Assembly (NCBI RefSeq): GCF_013299165.1
Contig: NZ_JAAFKD010000031.1
Coordinates: 1 to 64,000 of the forward strand
Source: Microcoleus sp. bin38.metabat.b11b12b14.051
Lineage (GTDB): Bacteria; Cyanobacteriota; Cyanobacteriia; Cyanobacteriales; Microcoleaceae
DNA length: 64,000 nt
Reading direction: 5' to 3'
Positions 45,453 through 54,768 of the stretch are shown piece by piece. Below the pieces are notes generated by a model, which was not told the DNA's origin, made no database searches, and saw only the letters and a program-made list of their open reading frames with translations. A program made the translations under genes and the position numbers. Each line of letters opens with the position of its first letter. The stretch's first letter is position 1.

Positions 45453-45604
45453 GACTTTGAGTCCTTCCGGTTCCCCCCCCGACCTAAGCTACGGCGTACA
45501 CACAAGTCCTAAAAACCTGGCTGTGTCAGACATTTGATTTCCAACTCTACTGGCGTGTACGCCGTAGCCTGAAAAAGGGGGACTTTGAGTCCTTCCGGTT
45601 CCCC
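45453..45604. mobile_element. 79-bp element with 13-bp perfect ends inside a 24-bp direct repeat
   Basis: CTACGGCGTACAC (45489-45501) and GTGTACGCCGTAG (45555-45567) are perfect inverted ends. A 24-bp direct repeat beginning GACTTTGAGTCCTTCC flanks it at 45453-45476 and 45581-45604. Around it are CCCCCTTAAAAAGGGG palindromes (45427- and 45600-45625), a common cyanobacterial dispersed type. The 45079-45742 gap otherwise holds only the palindromes above. Confidence 0.7.
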
Positions 45605-45742
45605 TTTTTTAAGGGGGGCTAGGGGGGATTTGGTCTGAGTCGCCAAACAGCAGTCTGTGACTACGTTATGGGATCAAGTTGACACTAATGAACTATGACT
45701 ATCTGTTAGTAGCGCAGTCATTTAACCGCGAGTTGAGAAATT

Positions 45743-46354
45743 ATGACAGGAAAAAACTTGTTTGTAGCCAATGATGGACAGCACCATGTTTGTGAAGATA
45801 GCAGTCAAATTGAAGATTTGATTCATCCTTACCGACTTTATCGCTTTTTAACTGACTTGGAAGATGTCTTAGATCAAATTAGTGATGATTATTTACGACT
45901 CCAGGCAATTTGTCCCCTTGTCCGCAAGTTATTAGATAGTTCTCCCTGGATGCAAATTGGTCTCCTGGAACCCGATTCTGAGACAGGTTGGGCTGTACAA
46001 ACACTATATGATGAGCCATTTTTTCCTTTGACGGTACAGTTGGTGGCTTGGGCTCCGGGTACAGTTTCTCCGATTCACAATCATGCTAGTTGGGGAATTG
46101 TGGGGCTACTGGGCGGACAGGAGAAAAATACTTTTTGGGGGCGATCGCCCATTCCGAAGTTTCCCGATAAAATTCAAACAGTGGGCGATATTTTGCTTGC
46201 ACCTGGTGACGTTTTGTGCTTAATGCCCGATGCGATTCATCATGTCGAAGCACTCGGAGATGAACCAACTATTAGTTTTAATCTTTATGGTGAAGCAGAT
46301 TATGCTCGACGCTTTGAGTTTAATCATATTAAAGGTACGGCGGAAAACTTTTAA
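45743..46354 (+). CDS. Cupin, cysteine-dioxygenase-like
   Basis: The 203-residue protein has the cupin iron site: His112 and His114 in SPIHNHASWG, and His166/167 in MPDAIHHVEALG. This matches the cysteine/3-mercaptopropionate dioxygenase superfamily as found in cyanobacteria (WGIVGLLGGQEKNTFW, TISFNLYGEADYARR), which oxidises thiols; the substrate is not certain. Start ATG 45743. It lies about 200 bp before the two-component pair; that spacer contains an AGAAAC-rich inverted repeat that could insulate it. Confidence 0.8.
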   Translation: MTGKNLFVANDGQHHVCEDSSQIEDLIHPYRLYRFLTDLEDVLDQISDDYLRLQAICPLVRKLLDSSPWMQIGLLEPDSETGWAVQTLYDEPFFPLTVQLVAWAPGTVSPIHNHASWGIVGLLGGQEKNTFWGRSPIPKFPDKIQTVGDILLAPGDVLCLMPDAIHHVEALGDEPTISFNLYGEADYARRFEFNHIKGTAENF

Positions 46355-46405
46355 TTGAGCATTCTGATGATTTTTTGATCTACAGGACTTACCCATTGAT
46401 ACCAA

Positions 46406-46472
46406 AGAAACTGGGTTTTTTTAGCGAATCTCCCGACTGAAACGAAGGATTCTCGTGAAAAACCCGGTTTCT
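46406..46472. repeat. AGAAAC(C/T)GGGTTTTT inverted repeat
   Basis: AGAAACTGGGTTTTTT (46406-46421) is mirrored by AAAAACCCGGTTTCT (46458-46472). The family also occurs near 28440, 58488 and 60033, and works as a terminator at some of those sites. Here it would end the cupin transcript. Confidence 0.65.
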
Positions 46473-46551
46473 GACATCGAGTGAAGTCTTAATTTAGTTG
46501 GAATTTGTCTAATTTTTATGCTTAATTTACCTCACTAATTCTGACAAATAA

Positions 46552-48006
46552 ATGAAGCATATTCGCCAAGTTAGAGCCACTATCAGCCATTTCATGGGAA
46601 AGCAAATTTCCACCTCTTCGCTTCAGTTTCGCCTGACTCGGGAATTGATGGTACTCTCGATTTTAGGACTTAGTAGTGTGGCATTTTGGGCCGGCTGGCA
46701 AAGATCGCAAAATCTAGTCGGTGCCCACAAACAAACCCTGGAATATATTGGAACGCGCTTTCCCGAACAGGTTGAGCTTTATAGTGAAATGGGTTCTTTA
46801 GAAATTGGCTTAACCCGAAGCGTCCAGAAAGCATCTACAGGAGGAATCATGGTGTGGGTGAAGCGCAATGATGGGATGCTTTTGGTGAGTTCTCCTGATA
46901 TGGATATGCAATCTTCTAAGATTAGGAATATGATCTCGTTGACGGAGGTGCCGACTCAGCCGACTTTTGTTCAGGTGGGCGATCGCTATTTGGTGATCTG
47001 TAGCAGAACTCTGAGGATCAAAAATGAGTTGGTGGGTACTGTATATTTCTCTCAAGATATCACTGATGAGCAACGTGAATTAAATGATGGGATTCGGAGT
47101 CTGATTGTTGTCAGTATTGTGGTAATCTTAGTGTTGATGTTGGCGATCGCCAGTCGCATTCGTCATGCTCTGAACCCTCTAGAACAGATGAGTCAGATAG
47201 CTAGCACTTTGTCTGCTGATAATTTGCAGGGAGCAAAACTCCAACTGCATCAGGCTCCTGATGAGATTTTAGGGCTAGCCCAAACTTTTAATGAGATGTT
47301 GTTTCGATTATCTGGTTCCTGGGAGCAACAACGGCAATTTGTCGGCAATGTTTCCCACGAATTACGCACTCCCCTAACAATTGTTGTTGGTTATTTACAA
47401 AGTTTGCTGCGCCGCAGCACCAATTTAAGTGATTATCAGCAGCAAGCACTGGAAACAGCGGTTGGTGAAACTGAACGGACGATTCGGATGTTAGAAGATT
47501 TGCTCGATTTAGCACGGGCTGATAGCGGGAATTTGCACTTTCGTTTGAATCCGGTGATTCTGAATACTCTGGTGGCTGAGGTGGCTCAGATGAGTGAAAA
47601 AGTTAGCAATCGTAAAATTATTTTGGTGTCAACAGATGAGGATGTTGTCGCCTGTGCGGATCAGGATCGTTTGCAACAAGTGTTAATTAATTTAGTTGAT
47701 AATGCTATTAAGTATTCTGCTCCCGAACAACCTGTTGAGTTAGTCTTAGAAAAGAAGGAACAGCAGGTGATGATTCATGTGCGGGATCGCGGAATTGGGA
47801 TTTCTCTCCCCCATCAAAACCGGATTTTTGAGCGGTTTTACCGGGTGGATGAGTCTATGACGCGCTCTAGAGACGGTACAGGGCTGGGATTGGCGATCGC
47901 CAAAAGCCTGATCGAAGGTATGGAAGGACGCATCACGATCCGCTCTAAACCGGGAGAAGGTAGTATTTTTACTATCACCTTACCCGTCTGGAATCCGCAG
48001 CTATGA
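46552..48006 (+). CDS. Membrane sensor histidine kinase (OmpR-partner type)
   Basis: At 484 residues: membrane span about 34-52 (ELMVLSILGLSSVAFWAGW), periplasmic sensor about 53-180, second span about 181-203 (LIVVSIVVILVLMLAIA), HAMP-like linker RHALNPLEQMSQIA, HisKA with His269 in NVSHELRTPLTIVVGY, and HATPase with NLVDNAIKYSA, DRGIGI, FERFYR and GTGLGLAIAKS. The stop overlaps the regulator start by 4 bp. Its partner is certain from the overlap. The signal is unknown; nearby YHS and cupin genes make metal or thiol sensing thinkable, not shown. Confidence 0.93.
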   Translation: MKHIRQVRATISHFMGKQISTSSLQFRLTRELMVLSILGLSSVAFWAGWQRSQNLVGAHKQTLEYIGTRFPEQVELYSEMGSLEIGLTRSVQKASTGGIMVWVKRNDGMLLVSSPDMDMQSSKIRNMISLTEVPTQPTFVQVGDRYLVICSRTLRIKNELVGTVYFSQDITDEQRELNDGIRSLIVVSIVVILVLMLAIASRIRHALNPLEQMSQIASTLSADNLQGAKLQLHQAPDEILGLAQTFNEMLFRLSGSWEQQRQFVGNVSHELRTPLTIVVGYLQSLLRRSTNLSDYQQQALETAVGETERTIRMLEDLLDLARADSGNLHFRLNPVILNTLVAEVAQMSEKVSNRKIILVSTDEDVVACADQDRLQQVLINLVDNAIKYSAPEQPVELVLEKKEQQVMIHVRDRGIGISLPHQNRIFERFYRVDESMTRSRDGTGLGLAIAKSLIEGMEGRITIRSKPGEGSIFTITLPVWNPQL

Positions 48007-48683
48007 GCGATCGCATTCTCGTTGTTGAAGATGACCCTAAATTGGCAAAGTTCATCGAATCTGAACTTACTCTGGAAGGATATCACGTCACTGTCGCCCC
48101 CAATGGGTTGGATGGATTAACCCTCGCCCGCACGGCTGAACCGGATTTATTGATTTTAGATTGGATGCTTCCGGGCGTCTCTGGATTGGATATTTGTTTG
48201 AGATTGCGATCGACTGGCGTGCAAGTACCAATCATTATGTTAACAGCAAAGGATGAAGTACCCGATCGCGTAACCGGCTTAAATGCTGGCGCTGATGACT
48301 ATGTGACGAAGCCTTTCAGTATGGAAGAACTTCTAGCGAGGGTGAAAGCACGCCTGCGCCGCACTCAACCAAATGACCTGGATCAGTTAGAATTTGAAGA
48401 CCTAATCTTGAATTGTTTAACTCGTGAAGTTTATCGAGGTAGCCAACTAATTGAACTGACTGCTAAAGAGTTTGATTTGTTAGAATTTCTGCTGCGAAAT
48501 CCCCGTCAAGTGATTACGCGCGATCGCATTTTAGAAAAAGTCTGGGGTTACGATTTTATGGGTGAGTCAAATATTATTGAAGTGTATATTCGGGCGTTGC
48601 GGATTAAGTTAGAAGCAAGTAATTCAAAACGCTTGTTGCATACGGTTCGGGGAGTTGGATATGTGTTGCGAGAGCAAAAATAA
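48003..48683 (+). CDS. OmpR-family response regulator
   Basis: At 226 residues it has a receiver domain with phospho-acceptor Asp53 (LLILDWMLPG), Asp10/Asp11 (VVEDDP), Thr81 and Lys103 (YVTKPF), and a C-terminal winged-helix (ELTAKEFDLLEFLL, IEVYIRALRIKLE, LLHTVRGVGYVLRE). ATG 48003 overlaps the kinase stop. It resembles the PhoB/RppA/ManR group. It would act as a DNA-binding regulator of unknown targets. Confidence 0.94.
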   Translation: MSDRILVVEDDPKLAKFIESELTLEGYHVTVAPNGLDGLTLARTAEPDLLILDWMLPGVSGLDICLRLRSTGVQVPIIMLTAKDEVPDRVTGLNAGADDYVTKPFSMEELLARVKARLRRTQPNDLDQLEFEDLILNCLTREVYRGSQLIELTAKEFDLLEFLLRNPRQVITRDRILEKVWGYDFMGESNIIEVYIRALRIKLEASNSKRLLHTVRGVGYVLREQK

Positions 48684-48973
48684 TATCATTTCTCAAAAAA
48701 ACGATTAGTTTTGTATTTTTTAACATGGAAAATGAGGCTAGTTTACATAATTATTTTGTCAGGTGCGTCGCTCTGATATTATCGATTTTTATGCAGCGAA
48801 AATCGCTGGCGACGCACCCTACGGCTCAACACGGTTCATTTGGAAATTGTCATTGCGAGGAACGAAGCAATCGCAATATTTATTTTTTATAGGGTTTTCC
48901 CTGTAGAAGTCTCTTATCTGAACCGTATTGCCCTACGACTACGGCTAGTGTTACATAAAAACTCAGTTTCTAG
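48684..48973. repeat. GTGCGTCGC palindrome copy and CATTGCGAGGAACG repeat
   Basis: A GTGCGTCGCTCTGATATTATCG...GCGACGCACCCTACG copy lies at about 48763-48821, and CATTGCGAGGAACGAAGCAATCGCA-type DNA at 48850-48875. They lie between convergent genes. Confidence 0.7.
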
Positions 48974-49906
48974 TCACCCGTGCGTAAGTCCTACAGTTAA
49001 CAGTTGTTCGGCGAAAGATGCAATTAGAGTCAAATCGGTCAATTGCGATCGCCATTTTTCTGGTATAGCAGATTCGCCATAAAAAGCTCCAGCCAACTGT
49101 CCGTAAACTGCACCAGTTGTATCCGCATCGTCGCCCAAATTTACAGCCAACAAACACCCTTCGGCAAAAGACGAACTGTTATAAAACGCCCAAATAGCAG
49201 CCTCCAAAGACTTAACTACGTAACCCGTACCCTTAATTTCAGGAGGTTGTAGGCGTTTAAAAGAACCCGCCGCAATTTCATCAATTTCTGCTACCAGTGG
49301 GTGCGCGGCCCAATATCCGGCGATCGCACAATATCTTTCTGATAGCAAAACTTCTTTACTCACTCCATTGACAGCCGCCGCAATTAAAGTACCAAAATAG
49401 CGGCAAGCATCGACGCAAGTAGCAGCACCGTGAGTTGTGCGAGAACTTGATCCAGATATTTCTATGACTTCTAAAGGATTTTTAGCATAAAACAAAGGTA
49501 CGGGAGCCAAACGCATAATCGAACCATTTCCAGCAGCCCAAGAGTCGGTAGAACCGCAGTAAGGCTTTTTTGTATTTTGAAACAGCCAAAGTGCTTGTTG
49601 AACCGTATTGCCAATATCAAAACACTTCCCCGTACTGCTCAAATGTCCGTTTCGCCACCACTTCACATAAGTTTCTAATTGATGGACTGGATCGAAATCT
49701 TTTTTCTCAATCAAACTTTCAGCTAAACAAAGCGCCATCGAAGTATCATCAGTCCACTGTCCCGGTTGCAGGCGAAACGGGCCGCCGCCAACCATATCGC
49801 TAATCGGCTCAAACGTTCCGGGGCGACAAAACTCTAAAGTTGTTCCCAAAGCATCGCCAACTGCTAAACCGATCAAACTGCCACGATAACGTTCTATTTG
49901 CTGCAT
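48974..49906 (-). CDS. ADP-ribosylglycohydrolase family protein
   Basis: The 310-residue protein is of the DraG/ARH type that removes ADP-ribose from proteins or related molecules in a Mg-dependent way. Motifs: [13 protein letters not shown] near the N-terminus, [15 protein letters not shown] with Thr52-Asp53-Asp54, [29 protein letters not shown], and the C-terminal [22 protein letters not shown]. It carries the complete metal set. No nitrogenase or DraT gene is nearby, so the target is unknown. Start ATG 49906. Spacer up to minC is about 300 bp and holds a CTCTGCGCCCTCTGCGGTG repeat. Confidence 0.93.
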   Translation of the reverse strand: MQQIERYRGSLIGLAVGDALGTTLEFCRPGTFEPISDMVGGGPFRLQPGQWTDDTSMALCLAESLIEKKDFDPVHQLETYVKWWRNGHLSSTGKCFDIGNTVQQALWLFQNTKKPYCGSTDSWAAGNGSIMRLAPVPLFYAKNPLEVIEISGSSSRTTHGAATCVDACRYFGTLIAAAVNGVSKEVLLSERYCAIAGYWAAHPLVAEIDEIAAGSFKRLQPPEIKGTGYVVKSLEAAIWAFYNSSSFAEGCLLAVNLGDDADTTGAVYGQLAGAFYGESAIPEKWRSQLTDLTLIASFAEQLLTVGLTHG

Positions 49907-50201
49907 AGTAATTGTAAAGTAATAATTACAGAACTTAGGAAAAAAGTGATTTGACGCGCTACTTATCGCGCTTTCGGTGCCCAGTGCACACCCTACCTTA
50001 TTCTTCTCTTGATTCTCTTTCTCTGTGTTCTCTGCGCCCTCTGCGGTGAAGAAAAAAAAATCTTGTTCACAAACGAAATAGAATTGTGATACCTGCCGTT
50101 AAAAACAAAAAAACCAGACTTTTCGTCCCAAAAGCTGAGGCAAAAGACGACTCAAGCTAATATTGATGTTAACCTGTCCCTACCTGAGATCGAACCGTTC
50201 C

Positions 50202-51002
50202 ATGACACCCGATGCCTCCACAGCCGCTGCTGCCGCCCCTCAATCAACGCCCGAAGTCAGCTTAGAGCTGCAAGTCCGACTCAAGACTGAAGACGGAAAG
50301 CTATTGTTGTTACTTCCCCCAGAAACCAATACCGAACCCGCAACTGGTACGGCATCGACTTGGACTGAACTTTGGCAACAGCTAAAAGTCAGGCTGAATG
50401 CTGGAGAACGCTTTTGGCAGCCGAATGCAGAAGTACAATTGATGGGGAGCGATCGACTTTTAGATATCCGCCAACTGCAAGAAATTGCCGATGCCCTCTC
50501 TGAAGTGGAACTGCAACTCAAACGAGTCCACACCAGCCGCCGCCAAACCGCTGTTGCCGCGGCTACGGCAGGCTATTCTGTAGAACAACAGCCTCCGGTT
50601 TCTACTCTGAGTCAAGCCTCCGCTGAAAAACCGCAATCGCTGGCGGAACCTTTATATTTGCAGATGACTGTGCGATCGGGCGTTGAAATTCGCCATCCAG
50701 GGACGATCGTACTTTTGGGAGATGTCAATCCCGGCGGCTCAGTCATCGCCGGAGGCGATATCCTAGTTTGGGGCCGTTTGCGGGGCGTCGTGCACGCAGG
50801 TGCCGGCGGCAACACCAAAAGCGTGATTATGACCTTGCAGATGGAACCGATGGTGATTAGGATTGCTAAGTACGTTGCCAGAGGCCCAGAAACCTCACCC
50901 GCTCAGTTTTTCCCGGAAGTCGCCTATGTGACGCCTCAGGGGATTCGGATCGGTAGAGCCTCTGATTTTGACAAATCGCAGTTAATCGGCGGTAATGGGT
51001 AA
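50202..51002 (+). CDS. minC: Septum-site inhibitor MinC
   Basis: The protein has 266 residues from ATG 50202 (MTPDASTAAAAAPQ); a longer frame begins at 50163. The C-terminal part is the MinC right-handed beta-helix: LYLQMTVRSGVEIRHPGTIVLLGDVNPGGSVIAGGDILVWGRLRGVVHAGAGGN, intact. The N-terminal part is divergent, as in other cyanobacterial MinC. MinC with MinD blocks FtsZ polymerisation away from midcell. minD follows after about 400 bp of heptamer repeats, minE after that; both on the same strand. Confidence 0.9.
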   Translation: MTPDASTAAAAAPQSTPEVSLELQVRLKTEDGKLLLLLPPETNTEPATGTASTWTELWQQLKVRLNAGERFWQPNAEVQLMGSDRLLDIRQLQEIADALSEVELQLKRVHTSRRQTAVAAATAGYSVEQQPPVSTLSQASAEKPQSLAEPLYLQMTVRSGVEIRHPGTIVLLGDVNPGGSVIAGGDILVWGRLRGVVHAGAGGNTKSVIMTLQMEPMVIRIAKYVARGPETSPAQFFPEVAYVTPQGIRIGRASDFDKSQLIGGNG

Positions 51003-51400
51003 TTGGTCATTGGTCATTTGTCATTAGTCAGTGGTCAGTGGTGATTAGTCATTGGTCATTGGTCATTAGTAATACTATTTCTCTTTGAGTTGGCGCTCGA
51101 TCGTTTAGGTTTTGGCTAAATCAGTTAGTCAAGAAGATTTTAAAAGTTCAGTGCAAATCAAGAGAAAATTTGTATAAAAATGAGATTTTTGAGGATTGAG
51201 TTGATTCAATGAATAACAGATTGCTCCCTAAATTCTCATAAAATAATTACCAAGGAACCACAAATAATAAGATTAATGACAAATGACAAATGACAAATGA
51301 CAAATGACAAATGACCTGTTTGAACAATGACTGATGCCCAATGCCCAATGCCCAATGCCCAATGCCCAATGCCCAATGCCCAATAAATCTAAAATCGCTT
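51003..51400. repeat. Heptamer arrays between minC and minD
   Basis: TTGGTCATTAGTCA-type (51003-51070), CAAATGA (51278-51312) and GCCCAAT (51333-51385) arrays surround AT-rich DNA. GCCCAAT repeats read through in frame into minD as a spurious N-terminal extension (PNAQCPMPNAQCP). The true minD ATG is 51401. Confidence 0.9.
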
Positions 51401-52207
51401 ATGGCTCGCATTATTGTTGTTACATCAGGGAAAGGCGGAGTCGGAAAAACCACATCGACAGCTAATCTCGGCATGGCTTTAGCTAAGCGGGGGCGCAACG
51501 TTGCCGTAATTGATGCCGATTTTGGCCTCAGAAATTTAGACTTGCTGCTGGGCTTAGAAAACCGCATTGTTTACACGGCATTAGAAGTTCTCGCCGGAGA
51601 GTGCCGCTTAGAGCAAGCTTTGGTGAAAGACAAGCGGCAGCCGCGCTTGGTACTGTTGCCGGCGGCCCAAACTCGCATGAAAGATGCCATCAGCGCCGAG
51701 CAAATGAAGCAGCTTGTGGGGATGTTGGGAGCAAAATATGACTATATTTTGATCGACTCTCCGGCTGGAATTGAGCAGGGTTTCCAAAATGCGATCGCCC
51801 CGGCGCAAGAAGGCGTTATTGTCACTACTCCAGAAATCGCTGCTGTCCGCGATGCCGATCGAGTCATCGGCCTGCTGGAAGCCAACAACGTCAAAAAAAT
51901 TCAGCTCATTGTCAACCGGATCAGGCCCGCAATGGTGCTGGCAAATGATATGATGTCGGTGCAAGATGTGCGGGAAATCCTTGCCATTCCGCTGTTAGGC
52001 GTCGTTCCCGACGACGAGCGCGTCATTGTTTCCACCAACCGAGGCGAACCATTAGTATTGTCGGAAACGACCTCTTTAGCTGGAACTGCTTTCGACAATA
52101 TTGCCCGCCGCTTAGAAGGCGAAAAAGTTGAATTTCTAGATCTAACTCCTCGTCGGGAAACGTTTTTCACTCGCCTCCGCAAGTTCTTCAATACTAAAAT
52201 TATGTGA
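51401..52207 (+). CDS. minD: Septum-site determining ATPase MinD
   Basis: At 268 residues it has the deviant Walker A SGKGGVGKTTSTAN with Lys11 and Lys16, Switch I DADFGLRNLDLLLGLENR, Switch II IDSPAGIEQGF, and a C-terminal amphipathic membrane helix (FFTRLRKFFNTKIM). MinD recruits MinC to the membrane and is displaced by MinE. The start ATG 51401 (MARIIVVTSGKGG) is far better than the upstream repeat-encoded frame. It forms a unit with minE 211 bp downstream. Confidence 0.97.
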   Translation: MARIIVVTSGKGGVGKTTSTANLGMALAKRGRNVAVIDADFGLRNLDLLLGLENRIVYTALEVLAGECRLEQALVKDKRQPRLVLLPAAQTRMKDAISAEQMKQLVGMLGAKYDYILIDSPAGIEQGFQNAIAPAQEGVIVTTPEIAAVRDADRVIGLLEANNVKKIQLIVNRIRPAMVLANDMMSVQDVREILAIPLLGVVPDDERVIVSTNRGEPLVLSETTSLAGTAFDNIARRLEGEKVEFLDLTPRRETFFTRLRKFFNTKIM

Positions 52208-52418
52208 TGTGCTGCCATATTGGCGATCGACCTTTAGCAGCCACTGCATCACAAAAACTAGCCGAAAAATTCCCCCAGTGACACCAGTTCCCAAAAAGAA
52301 TCAAACTCCTGGGCCTTACTCCATACCAGACGGGAATAAGTCATTCCCCAATCTAAAATCTAAAATCTAAAATCGACTCACCTTTTCTATGCCAAACCCT
52401 TGACAAACTGCTATAACC

Positions 52419-52802
52419 ATGCTGTACACACTTCTCGAACGACTTTTCCCGCGCCTCCCTGATAACAGCCGCGACGATGTAAAGCGGCGCCTCAAACTGG
52501 TTCTAGCCCACGACCGGTCAGCACTCAGCCCGGAAATGGTTGAGTCGATGCGCCGAGAAATTCTAGAGGTGGTGTCTCGCTACGTGGAAATCGATACTAC
52601 TGAATCAGAGTTCGGTCTCGAAAGCGACCAGCGGGCGACTTCACTGATCGCAAATCTGCCGATCCGACGAGTGAGACCCGAAAATCCACCGGAAAATTTG
52701 CCCTATAAATTGCCTGACAAATTGCCCGAGAATCCACCTGAAAAGGTTGCGGAGTATGTACCGGAGTATGTAGTCGAAACTATCCCTGAAACGACAGAGT
52801 GA
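52419..52802 (+). CDS. minE: MinE, topological specificity factor, with Pro-rich C-terminal tail
   Basis: At 127 residues the first 88 are MinE: an N-terminal amphipathic start ([12 protein letters not shown]), [42 protein letters not shown] and [15 protein letters not shown]. The rest is a tail of [20 protein letters not shown] and EYVPEYV repeats, longer than the usual MinE of about 90-100 residues. It sits downstream of minD, and a small ORF overlaps its stop. Confidence 0.95.
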   Translation: MLYTLLERLFPRLPDNSRDDVKRRLKLVLAHDRSALSPEMVESMRREILEVVSRYVEIDTTESEFGLESDQRATSLIANLPIRRVRPENPPENLPYKLPDKLPENPPEKVAEYVPEYVVETIPETTE

Positions 52803-52987
52803 TAGGAATTGAGATTTTGGGATCGGGCAATAAGTTCGATCGGCGCGATCGACATTTAAATAAAACTATCTCTCAACCATTAAAAATTTTGTGGTGGACA
52901 CTATTCGTCCGCCCAATATATGTGATTGAAATCGGAAAAAGCTGGCGATTTGAAATCGAGTCAATTCCTACAAAAAATGGTTTGTAG
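52799..52987 (+). CDS. Possible 62-aa protein overlapping the minE stop
   Basis: A GTG at 52799 overlaps the minE TGA in the GTGA arrangement. The product has a hydrophobic-aromatic middle ([19 protein letters not shown]) and no known family. Because its end runs into a TTTGTAGTGAGGAC repeat, it may be an artefact. Weakly supported. Confidence 0.22.
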   Translation: MIGIEILGSGNKFDRRDRHLNKTISQPLKILWWTLFVRPIYVIEIGKSWRFEIESIPTKNGL

Positions 52988-52990
52988 TGA

Positions 52991-53026
52991 GGACTTTAGT
53001 CCGCTCCTTCTTGCGGACTAAAGTCC
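52991..53026. terminator. 14-bp hairpin of the GGACTTTAGTCC repeat family
   Basis: GGACTTTAGTCCGC (52991-53004) and GCGGACTAAAGTCC (53013-53026) form a perfect stem between convergent minE and the DUF58 gene. It has no T-run, so a terminator role is inferred from position only. Confidence 0.5.
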
Positions 53027-53093
53027 GAACGATCAAACCTCATAGCGAGTATTTAATCCCTAAGAGGATATATGAAAAATTATCGACTCAATC

Positions 53094-54263
53094 TTAATAA
53101 TTAATCGCTCTTTCCAGAGCATCTTGTAACTGAACTTCTAAAGGTCTATCCGAGCGAATTTCTAAACCAGGTAAGTCGTGTTTTACTAACATTTTTTCGC
53201 CTGTTTCCGCAGCGGCGCTCGGCCAAAGTACCCAACGACTACCTTGGGTAAGAGTGCTTAAACTTGCAGAATTTTGAGTCAGCCAAATTATCGGCAGTTG
53301 CGATCGACTTTCGTGAGCCTCTTCCCCAGCATTAACCGCCGCCAAAGTTTCCAAAACTACCCGGTTCCCTGACACGAGTCCAGTCCCGGCAGTCCAAAGT
53401 TTGACGTTTAACAGGCGCTTGCTAGCATAGAAGTAAAGAGACGCAGCTACTGTCACCGCTCGTTCAAATTCCTCTGGTTGCCAAAAAGCAGCGCTGTCGA
53501 GACCAATAATAATTTCTTGACCGCCGGCGGCAACTTCTAACTCTCTCACCCGCAGTTCTCCGTAGCGGGCGCTGGTGCGCCAGTGAATCAGGCGAGTGGG
53601 GTCTCCGTGGCGGTAAGGTCTCAAATTCCGGGTCAGACCTTCGGTAGCAGTTTGCGATCGCAGGCGATCGTACAATTGCGGGCTGTCTTCTTGACCGATG
53701 CGATCGATCAAAGGACAAGCACTCAACGGCAAAACCTGCGGGTAGACAACCGCCACCGCTTTCACCGGGCGGCTGCGGCGACACCAAAACAAGCCTAAAG
53801 GCGCCGCCGTTCTCAAGTGCACCTCTTGCCAGCGATAGACGCCCCGCTGCCGGACTTCTAGATAGTATGTAAATCTGTATATACTCTCAGGCTCGATGAC
53901 CTCGATCGGGCGGACGATCGGTTCTCCCAGTACAAAGGGCAAGATATCTAGGACTTGCAACAAAGTTTTAGGCGATCGGGCGCGATTTTCGATTTCTAGT
54001 TCCACAGTGATTCGATCGCCCGCACTCACCGGTGCGATCGGGTGGCGCCGAAGTTCCAAGGAACCGAGCGATTTTGGTGGCAAAAACGCCGCTACTCCCA
54101 GCAGTGCCAAACTCCCACCGCTGAGCGCGTAAAGCCACCCTGACATGGTATTGGTAGCAGATCCAAAAAAGAACACCGTCAGCCCCGAGAGCAGCCAACC
54201 CGCGTAGGCGGGAGTAACAGCGCGATTTTCAAGCCAGACGGCAATTTTGTGACCGATGTTCAT
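53094..54263 (-). CDS. DUF58 domain protein
   Basis: The 389-residue protein has one or two N-terminal hydrophobic segments (GWLLSGLTVFFFGSATN and GWLYALSGGSLALLGVAAFLP) followed by a beta-rich stretch and the DUF58 core LRPYRHGDPTRLIHWRTSARYGELRVRELE. It resembles the membrane-anchored DUF58/vWA-like proteins that often sit next to MoxR ATPase and transglutaminase genes. None of those is adjacent here. Start ATG 54263. Confidence 0.85.
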   Translation of the reverse strand: MNIGHKIAVWLENRAVTPAYAGWLLSGLTVFFFGSATNTMSGWLYALSGGSLALLGVAAFLPPKSLGSLELRRHPIAPVSAGDRITVELEIENRARSPKTLLQVLDILPFVLGEPIVRPIEVIEPESIYRFTYYLEVRQRGVYRWQEVHLRTAAPLGLFWCRRSRPVKAVAVVYPQVLPLSACPLIDRIGQEDSPQLYDRLRSQTATEGLTRNLRPYRHGDPTRLIHWRTSARYGELRVRELEVAAGGQEIIIGLDSAAFWQPEEFERAVTVAASLYFYASKRLLNVKLWTAGTGLVSGNRVVLETLAAVNAGEEAHESRSQLPIIWLTQNSASLSTLTQGSRWVLWPSAAAETGEKMLVKHDLPGLEIRSDRPLEVQLQDALERAINY

Positions 54264-54448
54264 AGGAGTTAAAACCGTTAATTACTCGATCGCCCATCAA
54301 GCCTAATTGTAAATTATTCTCAGCATTTAGCACCGAATTAGCCAGCAAACGATTAGATTATAAACCGGGCATTTTTGCGCCATTAATCTACAATGACTGG
54401 AGACCAAAACGGATACAAGCCACCAACGCTCCTGAGTGAAGATACCCA

Positions 54449-54758
54449 AATTTGAGACTTTAGTTGAAACTCCCAGATTCAACCCCTGCAAGTCAATCTA
54501 AAATCTAAAATCGACTGACACGCATACAAGCTCCCGATACTCGATCGCTGTCAATCCCCAAATTTGAGACTTTAGTTGAAACTCCCAGATTCAACGCTGC
54601 AAGTCAATCTAAAATCTAAAATCGACTGACACGCATATAAGCTCTCGATACTCGATCGCTGTCAATCCCCAAATTTTAGACCATAGTTGAAACTCCCAGA
54701 TTCAACGCTGCAAGTCAATCTAAAATCTAAAATCTAAAATCTAAAATCGACTGACTGG
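54449..54758. repeat. Three 111-bp tandem repeats upstream of pilT
   Basis: Units start at 54449, 54560 and 54671 (AAATTTGAGACTTTAGTTG...), exact period 111 bp. Each contains AATCTAAAATCTAAA heptamers, ATCGACTGAC and CTCGATACTCGATCGC-type text. The last unit expands the heptamer from two to four copies and ends in CTGGAG, the likely Shine-Dalgarno of pilT. The array replaces ordinary promoter DNA. Confidence 0.92.
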
Positions 54759-54768
54759 AGACCCAAAA

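Noticed and set aside
51341..51400. N-terminal extension of MinD encoded by GCCCAAT repeats
   Set aside because: The repeated PNAQCPM text is repeat translation; ATG 51401 gives the normal MinD start.
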